NCBI RefSeq assembly: GCF_004217615.1
Contig: NZ_SHLD01000001.1
Span: 2,542,001 to 2,606,000, forward strand
Length of the DNA stretch: 64,000 nucleotides
Source of the DNA: Micromonospora kangleipakensis
Lineage (GTDB): Bacteria > Actinomycetota > Actinomycetes > Mycobacteriales > Micromonosporaceae
Reading direction: 5' to 3'
Every line of letters begins with the position of its first letter. The stretch's first letter is position 1. Below the pieces are notes generated by a model. It was not told where the DNA came from and did not search any database. It was given only the letters and a program-made list of their open reading frames with translations. Both the position numbers and the translations under genes were made by a program. This document shows, piece by piece, positions 9,528 through 17,888 of this stretch.

Positions 9528-9548
9528 CGCCGGGCGCTCCGCCCGGCG
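9528..9548 (+). terminator. terminator hairpin between convergent protease and YbjN genes
   Basis: A perfect 9-bp stem CGCCGGGCG/CGCCCGGCG with a 3-nt CTC loop lies 5 bp after the protease stop. A second GC-rich hairpin (GGCCCCCG ... CGGGGGCC) follows at about 9559-9597 and could serve the opposite strand. Confidence 0.6.
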
Positions 9549-9614
9549 CTCCGGACCGCGGCCCCCGCCCACCACCGCCCGGCGGCCGGGGGCCGTGCCG
9601 CAGCCGGCGGTCGG

Positions 9615-11243
9615 TCAGGGCAGGGCGGCGACCGCGGCGGCGTACCCGACGCCGGTGGCCACCGTCGCGTCGATCAGCACGTCGAGCTGGACGGGGGCCA
9701 CCCCGTGCTCCAGGTCGGTGCTGACGTCCCCGGCCAGCAGCAGCTCGCCCTCGTCCAGCTCGTGCACGTACGCCTTGGGCAGCAGCCGGTCGTGGTTCCA
9801 GGCGTTGCAGAACGCGTACGCCTCGGCGCGCCGGGCCGCCGGCAGCCGTCGGGTGGCGACCACCCGGGCGTGCAGGATCTCCCCGCGCTGCCCCAGCCGG
9901 CGGTACCGGATCACCGCCTCGCCCCAGCGGCCCACCACCGCGCCGTCCGGCTCCACCCCGTACCCGTCGCCCCGCCGGTCCAGGGCGGCGGTCACCAGGG
10001 CCAGGCTCAGCGGGGCCGGCTCCTCCGCCGGCGGTTCGGCCCGCTCCGTCGCCGGGTCGGCCGGCCACTCGTCGGGGTCGTCCTCAGCGGCCAGCGGCAC
10101 CGGGTCGGCGAGCGGCCGTTCGGCCAGCCAGGAGGCGATCCGCCCGGCCTGGTGGCCGGTGCCGTTGCGGGCGTCGAAGCTGCCGGCCAGCTCGGTCGCC
10201 ACCGCGAGCAGGTCCGCGCCGAGCGTCGCCACGTCCACCTCGGCCGCCGGCCGGGGACCGTGCCCGGGGCGGTGCAGCCGCCGCCCGCCCCGCCCGGCCT
10301 CGGCGGCCAGCGCGCAGAGCAGCGCGCCGGCGGCGGCGAACTCCATCGCGGACAGATCGTCGTACGGGTGGTCCAGCCGGGGCAGCTGCTCGGCGAGGAT
10401 GTCCAGCCCCCGGTCCAGGTGCCCGCCCAGCGCGCAGAACCGCAGGTGCGCGGCGAGCTGGGGGAAGGCGGTCCGTTCCCGCCGGTGCCGCCGGTACGCC
10501 CGCAGGTGCGCCCGCCCCGCCCGGTCGGCCGCCCCGGTCCGCAGCCACGGCAGCAGCGCCACCGCGAGCGCCCGCTCCGGCTGGTCGGTGCAGCGCACCT
10601 CGCCGTCGAGCACCGGCCGCAGCGCGTCGAGCGCCGCCGCGTGCTCGCCCCACCCGGCCAGCAGCTCGGCCCGGCGGGCCGGCGCGCAACCCGGGCAGCC
10701 GCCGGCCGGGTCGGGCGCGGCGGCCGACTGTTCCGGGTCGCGGCCCGGTGTCGGACGCGCCGAGCCGTGGCGCCACCGGTCGCACTCCCGGCGCGCGGTC
10801 GGCTCGTCGCCGAGGTGGTCGGCGAGCCGGCAGCGCAGCTCGGCGACCGGCTCGGCGTCCGGGCCGAGCCGGTCGGCGAGGTCGTCCAGCAGGGAGCGGG
10901 CCTGGTCCAGCCCGACCCGCGGGGTGCCGAGGAACGCCTCCACCGCCTGCCGCTGGTGGCGGCGCAGCGTCTCGGCGTCGTCGGGGCGGCCGGCCAGCAG
11001 CCCGGGCGCCCGGTCGACCGCCGCCAGGCAGCGGCGCACCGGTTCGAGCAGCCGCCACCGCTCCCCGTGGTGCAGGTACCCCTCGATCAGCGCGAGCCGG
11101 GCGGCCAGCGCGGTGCCCGGGTCGCCGGTCGCGTCGGCCTGACCGGCGATCCGTTCCAGCTCGGCGAAGCGGGCCTCGCCGTCGGGCAGGTCCCGGGCGT
11201 CGGCGAGCGCCTCGGCCAGCCCCCGGCCACGGGAGATGGTCAC
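9615..11243 (-). CDS. large protein with helical-repeat-like N-terminus and C-terminal YbjN domain
   Basis: The 542-residue protein starts at GTG 11241-11243, whose GTGA overlaps the stop of the upstream YbjN gene, so the two are probably translationally coupled. About 390 alanine/arginine/leucine-rich residues resemble TPR-like helical repeats and include a C-P-G-C pair. The last ~135 residues form a YbjN-type domain. Its A-F-C-N-A-W-N-H-D-R-L core and V-S-T-D-L-E-H-G-V segment closely match the smaller upstream protein, so these are paralogous domains. YbjN domains have a fold like type III secretion chaperones and may bind proteins. No enzymatic motif is visible and the function is unknown. 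Confidence 0.8.
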   Translation of the reverse strand: MTISRGRGLAEALADARDLPDGEARFAELERIAGQADATGDPGTALAARLALIEGYLHHGERWRLLEPVRRCLAAVDRAPGLLAGRPDDAETLRRHQRQAVEAFLGTPRVGLDQARSLLDDLADRLGPDAEPVAELRCRLADHLGDEPTARRECDRWRHGSARPTPGRDPEQSAAAPDPAGGCPGCAPARRAELLAGWGEHAAALDALRPVLDGEVRCTDQPERALAVALLPWLRTGAADRAGRAHLRAYRRHRRERTAFPQLAAHLRFCALGGHLDRGLDILAEQLPRLDHPYDDLSAMEFAAAGALLCALAAEAGRGGRRLHRPGHGPRPAAEVDVATLGADLLAVATELAGSFDARNGTGHQAGRIASWLAERPLADPVPLAAEDDPDEWPADPATERAEPPAEEPAPLSLALVTAALDRRGDGYGVEPDGAVVGRWGEAVIRYRRLGQRGEILHARVVATRRLPAARRAEAYAFCNAWNHDRLLPKAYVHELDEGELLLAGDVSTDLEHGVAPVQLDVLIDATVATGVGYAAAVAALP

Positions 11244-11719
11244 CGGACCGACCCGCCGGGGAGGTCGCCGACGGCGGCGGCGAGCTGGCAGCCGGTGGAG
11301 ATGCCGCAGTCGATCAGCTGGTCGAGCTGGTGCGGGGTGACCCCGCGTTCCAGGTCGGTGATCACCTCGCCGCAGATCTGGGCCAGCCCGTCGTCGGCGA
11401 CGTGCACGAACGCCTTGGGCCAGAGCCGGTCGTGGTTCCAGCTGTTGCAGAAGGCGTAGAGGTCCGGCACGTGCTCGATGCCGAAGCGGGGGGCGGTGAC
11501 GGTGCGGACCTGGAGCAGCTCGCCCGCGGCGCCCCGGCGGAAGAACCAGATCAGATTGTCCTCCCAGCGGCCCACCAGGTTGCCGTCGGCGTCCGCGGCG
11601 ACCGTGTAGCCCCGGTTGGCCAGCACCGCGGCGATCAGTTCGCGGGTCAGTGGCCGTAGTGCCTGCGGATGTCCGGCCAGGGGGCCGTCCGGACCGTCCT
11701 CGATCTCCGGCGACGCCAT
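11240..11719 (-). CDS. YbjN domain-containing protein
   Basis: This 159-residue single-domain YbjN protein has the conserved core Y-A-F-C-N-S-W-N-H-D-R-L followed by P-K-A-F-V-H and I-T-D-L-E-R-G-V. The ATG at 11719 is preceded by GAAGGGA at good spacing; an upstream in-frame start would lack a ribosome-binding site. It overlaps the downstream, larger YbjN gene by 4 bp. In actinobacteria such proteins are usually annotated as putative sensory-transduction or chaperone-like proteins without proven function. The operon is divergent from ftsK. Confidence 0.85.
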   Translation of the reverse strand: MASPEIEDGPDGPLAGHPQALRPLTRELIAAVLANRGYTVAADADGNLVGRWEDNLIWFFRRGAAGELLQVRTVTAPRFGIEHVPDLYAFCNSWNHDRLWPKAFVHVADDGLAQICGEVITDLERGVTPHQLDQLIDCGISTGCQLAAAVGDLPGGSVR

Positions 11720-11832
11720 CGGGCATCCCTTCTGAGGCAAATAACACAACGGACGGCGCGGTCCGTGCTGCGACGCGCGGACACGACCCGGAAAAGCGGC
11801 GATCTGCCGGGCGACGCCGTTACGGTGACTGT

Positions 11833-14283
11833 ATGGCGGGCCGTACCTCTCAGGCGAGCCGGCGGCGCGGCGCGTCGCCGCGCGGCACCACGAACAGCCG
11901 CGCCCGCCAACCGGCGAAGAAGACCACCCGGGCGGCGGCCCGGCGGCGATCCGCGGCCCGGCCCGGCCTCGCCGTCTACGTCGGGCGCGGGCTCGGCGCG
12001 GTCTGGATGGGGCTGGCGCACGGGGTGGGCTGGGCGGTCCGGGCGGCCGGTCGGCAGGCCGCGTCGGCCCGCGACCTGGATCCGGAGCACCGCCGCGACG
12101 GTGGCGGGCTGCTGCTCCTCGGCTTCGCCATCCTCACCGCGGTGGCCATCTGGTTCGGCGCCGCCGGGCCGGTCGGCGCCCGGCTGGCCGACACCGTGCG
12201 GCTCTTCCTCGGCGCGATCGCGATCGTGGTGCCGGTGCTGCTGATGATCGGCGCCTGGCGGCTGATGCGCACGCCGGTCGATCCCGAGCACCGGGGCCGC
12301 GGCCTGGTCGGCTGGGGGTCGATGCTGATCGCCACCGCGGCGATGCTGCACATCGGACAGGATCCGGTCGACTCCGTCCAGCGGGACTACGCGGGCGGCC
12401 TGATCGGCGCGGGCGTCGGTGACCTGCTGGAGTCGGCGATCACCGCCTGGGTGGCGGTGCCGCTGCTGATCCTGCTGCTCCTCTTCGGCCTGCTGGTGGT
12501 CACCGCGACCCCGATCAACAAGATCCCGGAGCGGCTCGGGCTGCTCGCCGGCACGCTGGTCGCGCCCCCGGCCACCGACGAGGCCGAGGTGGTGGAGAAG
12601 CCGGCCCGCAAGGGGCCGGCCAAGCGGCTGCCGCCGCCGCTGGACCCGGACGACCCGGACGGCGACTACGACGGCGTCGACCTCCAGGACACCGTGGTGC
12701 TGCCCCGCAAGCCCCGGGCGAAGGTGCCCGGCTCCCGTAAGCCGGTCGAGCCGCCGGAGCATTCGCCGCTGCCCACCCGGGCCGAGCAGCTCGCGCTCAC
12801 CGGGCTGGCCGGCGACTACACCCTGCCGCCAGCCAACATGCTCAGCAGCGGCGCCGCCCCGAAGACCCGGAGCAAGGCCAACGACGAGGTGATCGCGGCG
12901 CTGACCGGCGTCTTCGAACAGTTCGACGTGGACGCCGCCGTCACCGGCTTCACCCGGGGCCCGACGGTCACCCGGTACGAGGTCGAGCTGGGCCACGGCG
13001 TCAAGGTCGAGCGGATCACCCAGCTCTCCCGCAACATCGCGTACGCGGTGAAGTCGCCGGACGTACGGATCCTCAGCCCGATCCCGGGCAAGAGCGCGGT
13101 CGGCGTGGAGATCCCGAACACCGACCCGGAGAACGTCGCGCTCGGCGACGTGCTCCGCTCGCGGGCCGCGAAGAGCGACCACCACCCGATGGTGGTGGCG
13201 CTCGGCAAGGACATCGAGGGCGGCTACGTGGTGGCCAACCTCGCGAAGATGCCCCACATCCTCATTGCGGGGGCCACGGGTGCTGGGAAATCGAGCTGCC
13301 TCAACACCTTGCTCGTGTCGATCCTGAGCCGGGCCACGCCGGACGAGGTGCGGCTGCTGCTGATCGACCCGAAGCGGGTCGAGATGACCGGCTACGAGGG
13401 CATCCCGCACCTGGTCACCCCGATCGTGACCAACGCCAAGAAGGCGGCCGATTCGCTGGACTGGGTCGTCCGCGAGATGGACATGCGCTACGACGACCTC
13501 GCCGCCAACGGGGTCCGGCACGTCGACGACTTCAACCGCAAGGTGCGCAACGGCGAGATCAAGGCGCCGCCGGGCAGCGAGCGGGAGATGCGGCCGTACC
13601 CGTACCTGCTGGTGATAGTGGACGAGCTGGCCGACCTGATGATGGTCGCCCCGCGCGACGTGGAGGACTCGGTCGTCCGGATCACCCAGCTCGCCCGGGC
13701 CGCCGGCATCCACCTGGTGCTCGCCACTCAGCGCCCCTCGGTCGACGTGGTCACCGGCCTGATCAAGGCGAACGTGCCGTCCCGGCTGGCGTTCGCCACG
13801 TCCTCGCTGGCCGACTCGCGGGTCATCCTCGACCAGCCCGGCGCGGAGAAGCTGCTCGGCCGCGGCGACGGGCTCTTTCTGCCGATGGGCGCCTCGAAGC
13901 CGATCCGGATCCAGGGCGCCTGGGTGACCGAGCGCGAGATCGCCGACGTGGTGAAGTTCTGCAAGGACCAGCGCGAGCCGGAGTTCCGCCCGGACGTGCT
14001 CGCCCCGGCGCAGGACAGCAGGAAGAAGATCGACGAGGACATCGGCGACGACCTGGACCTGCTGGTGCAGGCGGTCGAGCTGGTGGTCACCTCACAGTTC
14101 GGCTCGACCTCGATGCTCCAGCGCAAGCTGCGGGTCGGCTTCGCCAAGGCGGGCCGGCTGATGGACCTGATGGAGACCCGGGGCGTGGTCGGCCCGTCCG
14201 AGGGCTCTAAGGCGCGCGACGTGCTGGTCAAGCCGGACGAGCTGGAGGAGGTCCTGGCCGGCCTGCACGGCGGCGAGGGGTAG
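11833..14283 (+). CDS. ftsK: FtsK/SpoIIIE DNA translocase
   Basis: FtsK pumps chromosomal DNA across the division septum and supports XerCD-dif dimer resolution. The 816-residue protein has a basic N-terminal tail, four membrane spans (about residues 95-225), a short linker, and the RecA-like motor with Walker A G-A-T-G-A-G-K-S at 480-487 and a Walker B L-L-V-I-V-D-E-L. The C-terminal winged-helix gamma domain spans about 745-810 and would read KOPS-type sequences. The ATG lies 6 nt after TACGGT (11821-11826), suggesting a leaderless mRNA. Codons around the Walker A loop (13255-13315) are unlike the rest of the gene. Confidence 0.96.
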   Translation: MAGRTSQASRRRGASPRGTTNSRARQPAKKTTRAAARRRSAARPGLAVYVGRGLGAVWMGLAHGVGWAVRAAGRQAASARDLDPEHRRDGGGLLLLGFAILTAVAIWFGAAGPVGARLADTVRLFLGAIAIVVPVLLMIGAWRLMRTPVDPEHRGRGLVGWGSMLIATAAMLHIGQDPVDSVQRDYAGGLIGAGVGDLLESAITAWVAVPLLILLLLFGLLVVTATPINKIPERLGLLAGTLVAPPATDEAEVVEKPARKGPAKRLPPPLDPDDPDGDYDGVDLQDTVVLPRKPRAKVPGSRKPVEPPEHSPLPTRAEQLALTGLAGDYTLPPANMLSSGAAPKTRSKANDEVIAALTGVFEQFDVDAAVTGFTRGPTVTRYEVELGHGVKVERITQLSRNIAYAVKSPDVRILSPIPGKSAVGVEIPNTDPENVALGDVLRSRAAKSDHHPMVVALGKDIEGGYVVANLAKMPHILIAGATGAGKSSCLNTLLVSILSRATPDEVRLLLIDPKRVEMTGYEGIPHLVTPIVTNAKKAADSLDWVVREMDMRYDDLAANGVRHVDDFNRKVRNGEIKAPPGSEREMRPYPYLLVIVDELADLMMVAPRDVEDSVVRITQLARAAGIHLVLATQRPSVDVVTGLIKANVPSRLAFATSSLADSRVILDQPGAEKLLGRGDGLFLPMGASKPIRIQGAWVTEREIADVVKFCKDQREPEFRPDVLAPAQDSRKKIDEDIGDDLDLLVQAVELVVTSQFGSTSMLQRKLRVGFAKAGRLMDLMETRGVVGPSEGSKARDVLVKPDELEEVLAGLHGGEG

Positions 14284-14309
14284 GCCCGCCCGGTGCACCC
14301 GACGCGACA

Positions 14310-14334
14310 AGGCCCGCCGGGATCCGGCGGGCCT
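14310..14334 (+). terminator. ftsK terminator hairpin
   Basis: An 11-bp perfect stem AGGCCCGCCGG/CCGGCGGGCCT with a GAT loop begins 27 bp after the ftsK stop. It lies between ftsK and a convergent gene and could act in both directions. Confidence 0.75.
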
Positions 14335-14371
14335 ATGTCGTGCCGCGGTTGGTCAGGAGTTCAGCGGTTGG

Positions 14372-14617
14372 TCAGGAGCTCATCAGCGCGGCGCCGATGA
14401 CCATGCCGAGGATCGCGCCGACGACGCTCGCGGCGGCGGCGTACCAACCCAGCGGCTTGTCGCCGAGGACCGCGCCGACGATGCCGAGGATCAGACCGGC
14501 CAGGCCGAAGAACGGCGGCAGGAAGAAGACCGCGATGACGGCAAAGACGAAACCCAGGATGGTGCAGATTCGCGCGGCGCTGCTGCGCGGGCGGGCGGTG
14601 GCGTGGATGTCGGCCAT
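14372..14617 (-). CDS. small two-span membrane protein (DUF4190-like)
   Basis: The 81-residue protein has a short charged N-terminus and two hydrophobic hairpin segments. One contains F-F-L-P-P-F-F-G-L-A-G-L-I-L-G-I; the second is glycine/alanine-rich. This pattern is shared with DUF4190-like small membrane proteins of unknown function. A GGAGG ribosome-binding site precedes the ATG. Just after the stop, a ~19-bp tandem duplication (14344-14380) repeats the last codons and the stop. Confidence 0.75.
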   Translation of the reverse strand: MADIHATARPRSSAARICTILGFVFAVIAVFFLPPFFGLAGLILGIVGAVLGDKPLGWYAAAASVVGAILGMVIGAALMSS

Positions 14618-14721
14618 GGTGTCCTCCGTGAGTAGGCCCTTCGGTGGGTGGACAGGTCTCTACCCAGTTGGCGCTCGCGCTACGCATCCGGGGCGATACA
14701 GCCCGGCAAGGGCGGTACCGG

Positions 14722-15036
14722 TCAGTGGAAGAACTTCAGGCCCACGACGCCGGCCACCACCAGGAGCAGGCAGAGGATCCGGGGCAGGCTGGCCGGCTCG
14801 TGCAGGGCGAGCATGCCGACCAGCGCGGTGCCCACCGCACCGATGCCCACCCAGACCGCGTAGCCGGTGCCGACCGGGATCTCCCGCAGCGCGTACGCCA
14901 GGCCGGCCATGCTCAGCACCAGGGTGACCGCGAAGACGGCGGAGGGGAGGGGGCGGCTGAAACCGGCGCTGCGGTCGAGGGCGATCGCCCACGCCGTCTC
15001 GAGAAGTCCGGAGAGCACCAGCACGATCCAGGCCAT
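14722..15036 (-). CDS. gdx: SMR family guanidinium exporter (SugE/Gdx type)
   Basis: This is a 104-residue, four-span small multidrug resistance protein. The sequence M-A-W-I-V-L-V-L-S-G-L-L-E-T-A-W-A-I-A-L has the essential membrane glutamate at position 13. With G-F-S-R, P-V-G-T-G-Y-A-V-W and G-I-G-A-V-G it follows the SugE/Gdx subgroup, which exports guanidinium in exchange for protons, rather than the quaternary-ammonium EmrE subgroup. The ATG at 15036 has GAGGTG upstream. A guanidine-III riboswitch lies 60 nt upstream on the same strand, which strongly supports guanidinium as substrate. Confidence 0.93.
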   Translation of the reverse strand: MAWIVLVLSGLLETAWAIALDRSAGFSRPLPSAVFAVTLVLSMAGLAYALREIPVGTGYAVWVGIGAVGTALVGMLALHEPASLPRILCLLLVVAGVVGLKFFH

Positions 15037-15075
15037 GGCGGTCACCTCTTGCGGGCGGCCCGGCCACCGGGGCCG

Positions 15076-15085
15076 GGACGAGTCG
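15076..15085 (-). promoter_or_regulatory. candidate anti-aptamer strand of the gdx riboswitch
   Basis: The gdx leader reads CGACTCGTCC here, a perfect 10-nt complement of GGACGAGTCG in the 5' strand of the upstream guanidine-III aptamer (15126-15135). It directly abuts a 7-bp CCCGGCC/GGCCGGG hairpin (15059-15077) that lies before the gdx start. Pairing with this segment would destroy the aptamer, so it is a plausible expression platform; the direction of switching is inference. Confidence 0.55.
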
Positions 15086-15096
15086 GTCGTCGTGCG

Positions 15097-15137
15097 GGGC
15101 GTCTTGGCCTGACCGGGTACGCCCACGACTCGTCCGG
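15097..15137 (-). ncRNA. guanidine-III (ykkC-III) riboswitch aptamer
   Basis: On the reverse strand this 41-nt segment contains CCGGACGAG, then a P2 strand GGGCGT, then ACCCGGTCAGG, CCAAG and the P2 partner ACGCCC. These conserved blocks and their spacing match the guanidine-III class, such as the Thermobifida fusca aptamer. The P2 base pairs differ from that aptamer in a compensatory way (GGGCGU/ACGCCC), and CCGG can form the class pseudoknot with the CCGG in the loop. It lies 60 nt upstream of a Gdx/SugE guanidinium exporter gene, the expected target. Confidence 0.93.
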
Positions 15138-15237
15138 GGCGGCCCGGCCGCTGCTGCGCCGGCGGGTGCCGCCGCAGCCGACGCTAGCACCGGCCGGGCG
15201 CGGCGGCGGCCGGTGCGGTGACGAACCCCACCACCGG

Positions 15238-15268
15238 TGGATCTCAACCTCGCTTCAGGTTGCAGGAT
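15238..15268 (+). promoter_or_regulatory. MerR-type promoter with over-long spacer and dyad
   Basis: A weak -35 (TGGATC, 15238-15243) and a -10 (CAGGAT, 15263-15268) are separated by 19 bp instead of 17. The spacer holds an inverted repeat CAACCT-N6-AGGTTG (15245-15262) centred on its middle. That geometry is typical of promoters twisted open by MerR-family activators. The ATG of the downstream gene begins 6 nt after the -10, so the transcript may be leaderless. No merR gene is in the window. Confidence 0.55.
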
Positions 15269-15274
15269 GGAGTC

Positions 15275-16198
15275 ATGACGCTGCTCTTCTCCGACGAGGA
15301 CGTCGCCGCCACCCTGGACGCCCCGGTCACCGTCGCCGTGATGCGGGACGCCCTGCTGGCCGCGTACGCCGGTCGGCTGGTCGCCCCGCCCCGGGCGAGC
15401 GCGCCGCTCGGCGGCGGCCGGATGGTGCTCACCGCCGGCCACCTGACCGGCGAGTGGTACGGCTTCCGGTCGTACGACACGTTCGGGCACCCGGAGAGCG
15501 GGCAGCTGGTCGTGCTGCACGACGGACGGACCGGGACGGTGCGGGCGATCGCGGTCGGCGAGGAGCTGGGCTCCCGGCGGACCGGGGGACTGGGCGGCGT
15601 GGCCGTGGACACCCTCGCCCGCGCGGACGCGGCCACCCTCGGCGTGGTCGGCTCCGGCCGGCAGGCGTGGACGCAGGTGTGGGCCGCCGCCGCGGTGCGC
15701 CCGCTGCGCGAGGTCACCGTGCACAGCCGCTCGGCGGCCCGGCGGGAGGCGTTCGCCGCCCGGGTCCGGGCCGAGCTGGGCGTCCCGGCGCGGGCCGTGG
15801 GGTCCGCCCGCGAGGCGGTGGCCGGCCGCGACGTGGTGGTGCTCGCCACCACCAGCACCACCCCGGTGCTCGACGCCGCCGACCTCGCCCCGGGCACTCA
15901 CGTCAACACCGTCGGCTTCAAGCAGGCCGACCGGCACGAGTTCGGCACCGACCTGCTCGACGTCGCCGACGTCCTGGTCACCGACTCGCCTTCGCAGGCC
16001 GCCGCGTACGCCCCGCCGATGCTCGCCGCCGTCGAGCCGTACGCCGGGCGGCTGCGCGACCTGGGCGCGGTGCTGGCGGGGGCGGTCCCGGGCCGGACCG
16101 GCGCGGACCAGATCTCGGTCTTCTGCTCGACCGGCCTCGCCGGCACCGAGGTCTTCCTGCTCGACCGGCTGGTCCGGGTCGGCGCGGCGACGGTCTGA
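15275..16198 (+). CDS. ornithine cyclodeaminase / mu-crystallin family protein
   Basis: The 307-residue protein has the OCD/mu-crystallin layout: an N-terminal substrate domain with P-P-R-A-S and an R-T-G-T-V-R-A region, then a Rossmann domain starting at G-V-V-G-S-G-R-Q-A (about residue 127) for NAD(P)H. Such proteins catalyse ornithine deamination, ketimine reduction or amino-acid dehydrogenation, and sequence alone does not decide which. The ATG at 15275 was chosen over an upstream in-frame start because the promoter ends only 6 nt before it. It is divergent from the gdx gene. Confidence 0.85.
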   Translation: MTLLFSDEDVAATLDAPVTVAVMRDALLAAYAGRLVAPPRASAPLGGGRMVLTAGHLTGEWYGFRSYDTFGHPESGQLVVLHDGRTGTVRAIAVGEELGSRRTGGLGGVAVDTLARADAATLGVVGSGRQAWTQVWAAAAVRPLREVTVHSRSAARREAFAARVRAELGVPARAVGSAREAVAGRDVVVLATTSTTPVLDAADLAPGTHVNTVGFKQADRHEFGTDLLDVADVLVTDSPSQAAAYAPPMLAAVEPYAGRLRDLGAVLAGAVPGRTGADQISVFCSTGLAGTEVFLLDRLVRVGAATV

Positions 16199-16337
16199 CC
16201 GGGCCGGTCGGGCGATCGCGGCGGCGGTCGGCGCGGCGGCGGTCGGCGCGGCGCGCGCCCGGCGGCGGATGTGAGCCGGCCGATGCCGGCGGCCCGCCGT
16301 TGGTGGAGACCCGGACGCGGCCCGGTACCCTCGGGTG

Positions 16338-17888
16338 GTGTCTGCCACCTCCCCCTCCGACAACTCCAGCTCGGCGCGTCTGTCGCCGCGCCGCGACCTG
16401 GAGCTGTCGTCCGCCGCCGACGGCCGCCGCGTCGCCCTGCTGACCCTGGGCTGTTCCCGTAACGAGGTCGACTCGGAGGAGCTGGCCGCCCGGCTGCACG
16501 CCGACGGCTGGCAGGTGACCACCGACGGCGAGGGCGCCGACGTGGTGGTCGTCAACACCTGCGGCTTCGTGGAGAAGGCGAAGCAGGACTCGATCCAGAC
16601 GCTGCTCGCCGCCGCCGACACCGGCGCCAAGGTGGTCGCCGCCGGCTGCATGGCCGAGCGGTACGGCCGGGAGCTGGCCGACAGCCTGCCCGAGGCGCAG
16701 GCGGTGCTGAGCTTCGACGACTACCCGGACATCTCCGCCCGGCTGAACGCCGTGGTGGCCGGCGAGTCGATCGACGCGCACACCCCGCGCGACCGGCGCG
16801 AGCTGCTGCCGCTCACCCCGGTCAAGCGGCGCGAGGCGGCGGTCTCGCTGCCCGGCCACGGCACCCCCACCCGGGCGGTCACCGAGACCGACGAGCACAC
16901 CCCGGCCCACCTGCGCCAGGTGCTGCGGCACCGGCTGGACACCGGCCCGGTCGCCTCGCTCAAGCTCGCCAGCGGCTGCGACCGGCGCTGCGCGTTCTGC
17001 GCCATCCCCGCCTTCCGCGGCGCCTTCGTCTCGCGTACCCCGGACGAGCTGCTCGCCGAGGCGGAGTGGCTGGCCAAGACCGGCGTCCGGGAGCTGGTGC
17101 TGGTCAGCGAGAACTCGACGTCGTACGGCAAGGACCTGGGCGACCCGCGGGCGCTGGAGAAGCTGCTCCCGCAGCTCGCCGGGATCGACGGCATCGTCCG
17201 GGTGCGGGCCAGCTACCTCCAGCCCGCCGAGACCCGGCCCGGCCTGGTCGAGGTGCTCGCCACCACGCCCGGGGTCGCGCCCTACTTCGACCTGTCGTTC
17301 CAGCACTCCAGCGAGCCGGTGCTGCGCCGGATGCGCCGTTTCGGCTCCACCGACCGGTTCCTGGAGCTGCTGGCCTCCGCCCGCGCGCTGGCCCCGGCGG
17401 CGGGCGCCCGGAGCAACTTCATCGTCGGCTTCCCCGGGGAGACCCGGGCCGACGTGGACGAGCTGGTCCGGTTCCTGACCGAGGCGCGGCTCGACGCGAT
17501 CGGCATGTTCGACTACAGCGACGAGGACGGCACCGAGGCCGCCGGGCTGTCCGGCAAGGTCTCCGCCGCCACCATCAAGCGCCGGTACGACAAGCTCAGC
17601 GCGCTCGCCGACGAGCTCTGCTCGCAGCGGGCCGAGGACCGGGTCGGCTCGACGGTCGAGGTGCTGGTCGACTCGGTCGCCGACGGCGTGGTGGAGGGGC
17701 GGGCGGCCCACCAGGCGCCCGAGGTCGACGGCTCGACCACGCTGGTCGCGCCGGACGGCGGCGGGGTGGACCTGGCCGCGCTGCGCCCCGGTGACCTGGT
17801 GCGGGCCACGGTCACCGCGACCGAGGGTGTCGACCTGGTCGCCGTGCCGGATGAGATGATCTCGGCGGCGCCCGGCGCGGCACGGTGA
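16338..17888 (+). CDS. rimO: ribosomal protein uS12 methylthiotransferase RimO
   Basis: RimO is a radical-SAM methylthiotransferase that modifies an aspartate of ribosomal protein S12. The 516-residue protein has the UPF0004 domain with cluster-binding cysteines in L-G-C-S-R-N, N-T-C-G-F and A-G-C-M-A. The radical-SAM CX3CX2C follows as [10 protein letters not shown], and a TRAM domain lies at the C-terminus. R-N-E-V-D-S-E and A-I-P-A-F-R-G favour RimO over MiaB, which appears separately at the window's right end. GTG 16338 lies 6 nt after TACCCT (16326-16331), pointing to a leaderless message; GTG 16335 is an alternative. It overlaps pgsA by 4 bp. Confidence 0.94.
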   Translation: MSATSPSDNSSSARLSPRRDLELSSAADGRRVALLTLGCSRNEVDSEELAARLHADGWQVTTDGEGADVVVVNTCGFVEKAKQDSIQTLLAAADTGAKVVAAGCMAERYGRELADSLPEAQAVLSFDDYPDISARLNAVVAGESIDAHTPRDRRELLPLTPVKRREAAVSLPGHGTPTRAVTETDEHTPAHLRQVLRHRLDTGPVASLKLASGCDRRCAFCAIPAFRGAFVSRTPDELLAEAEWLAKTGVRELVLVSENSTSYGKDLGDPRALEKLLPQLAGIDGIVRVRASYLQPAETRPGLVEVLATTPGVAPYFDLSFQHSSEPVLRRMRRFGSTDRFLELLASARALAPAAGARSNFIVGFPGETRADVDELVRFLTEARLDAIGMFDYSDEDGTEAAGLSGKVSAATIKRRYDKLSALADELCSQRAEDRVGSTVEVLVDSVADGVVEGRAAHQAPEVDGSTTLVAPDGGGVDLAALRPGDLVRATVTATEGVDLVAVPDEMISAAPGAAR

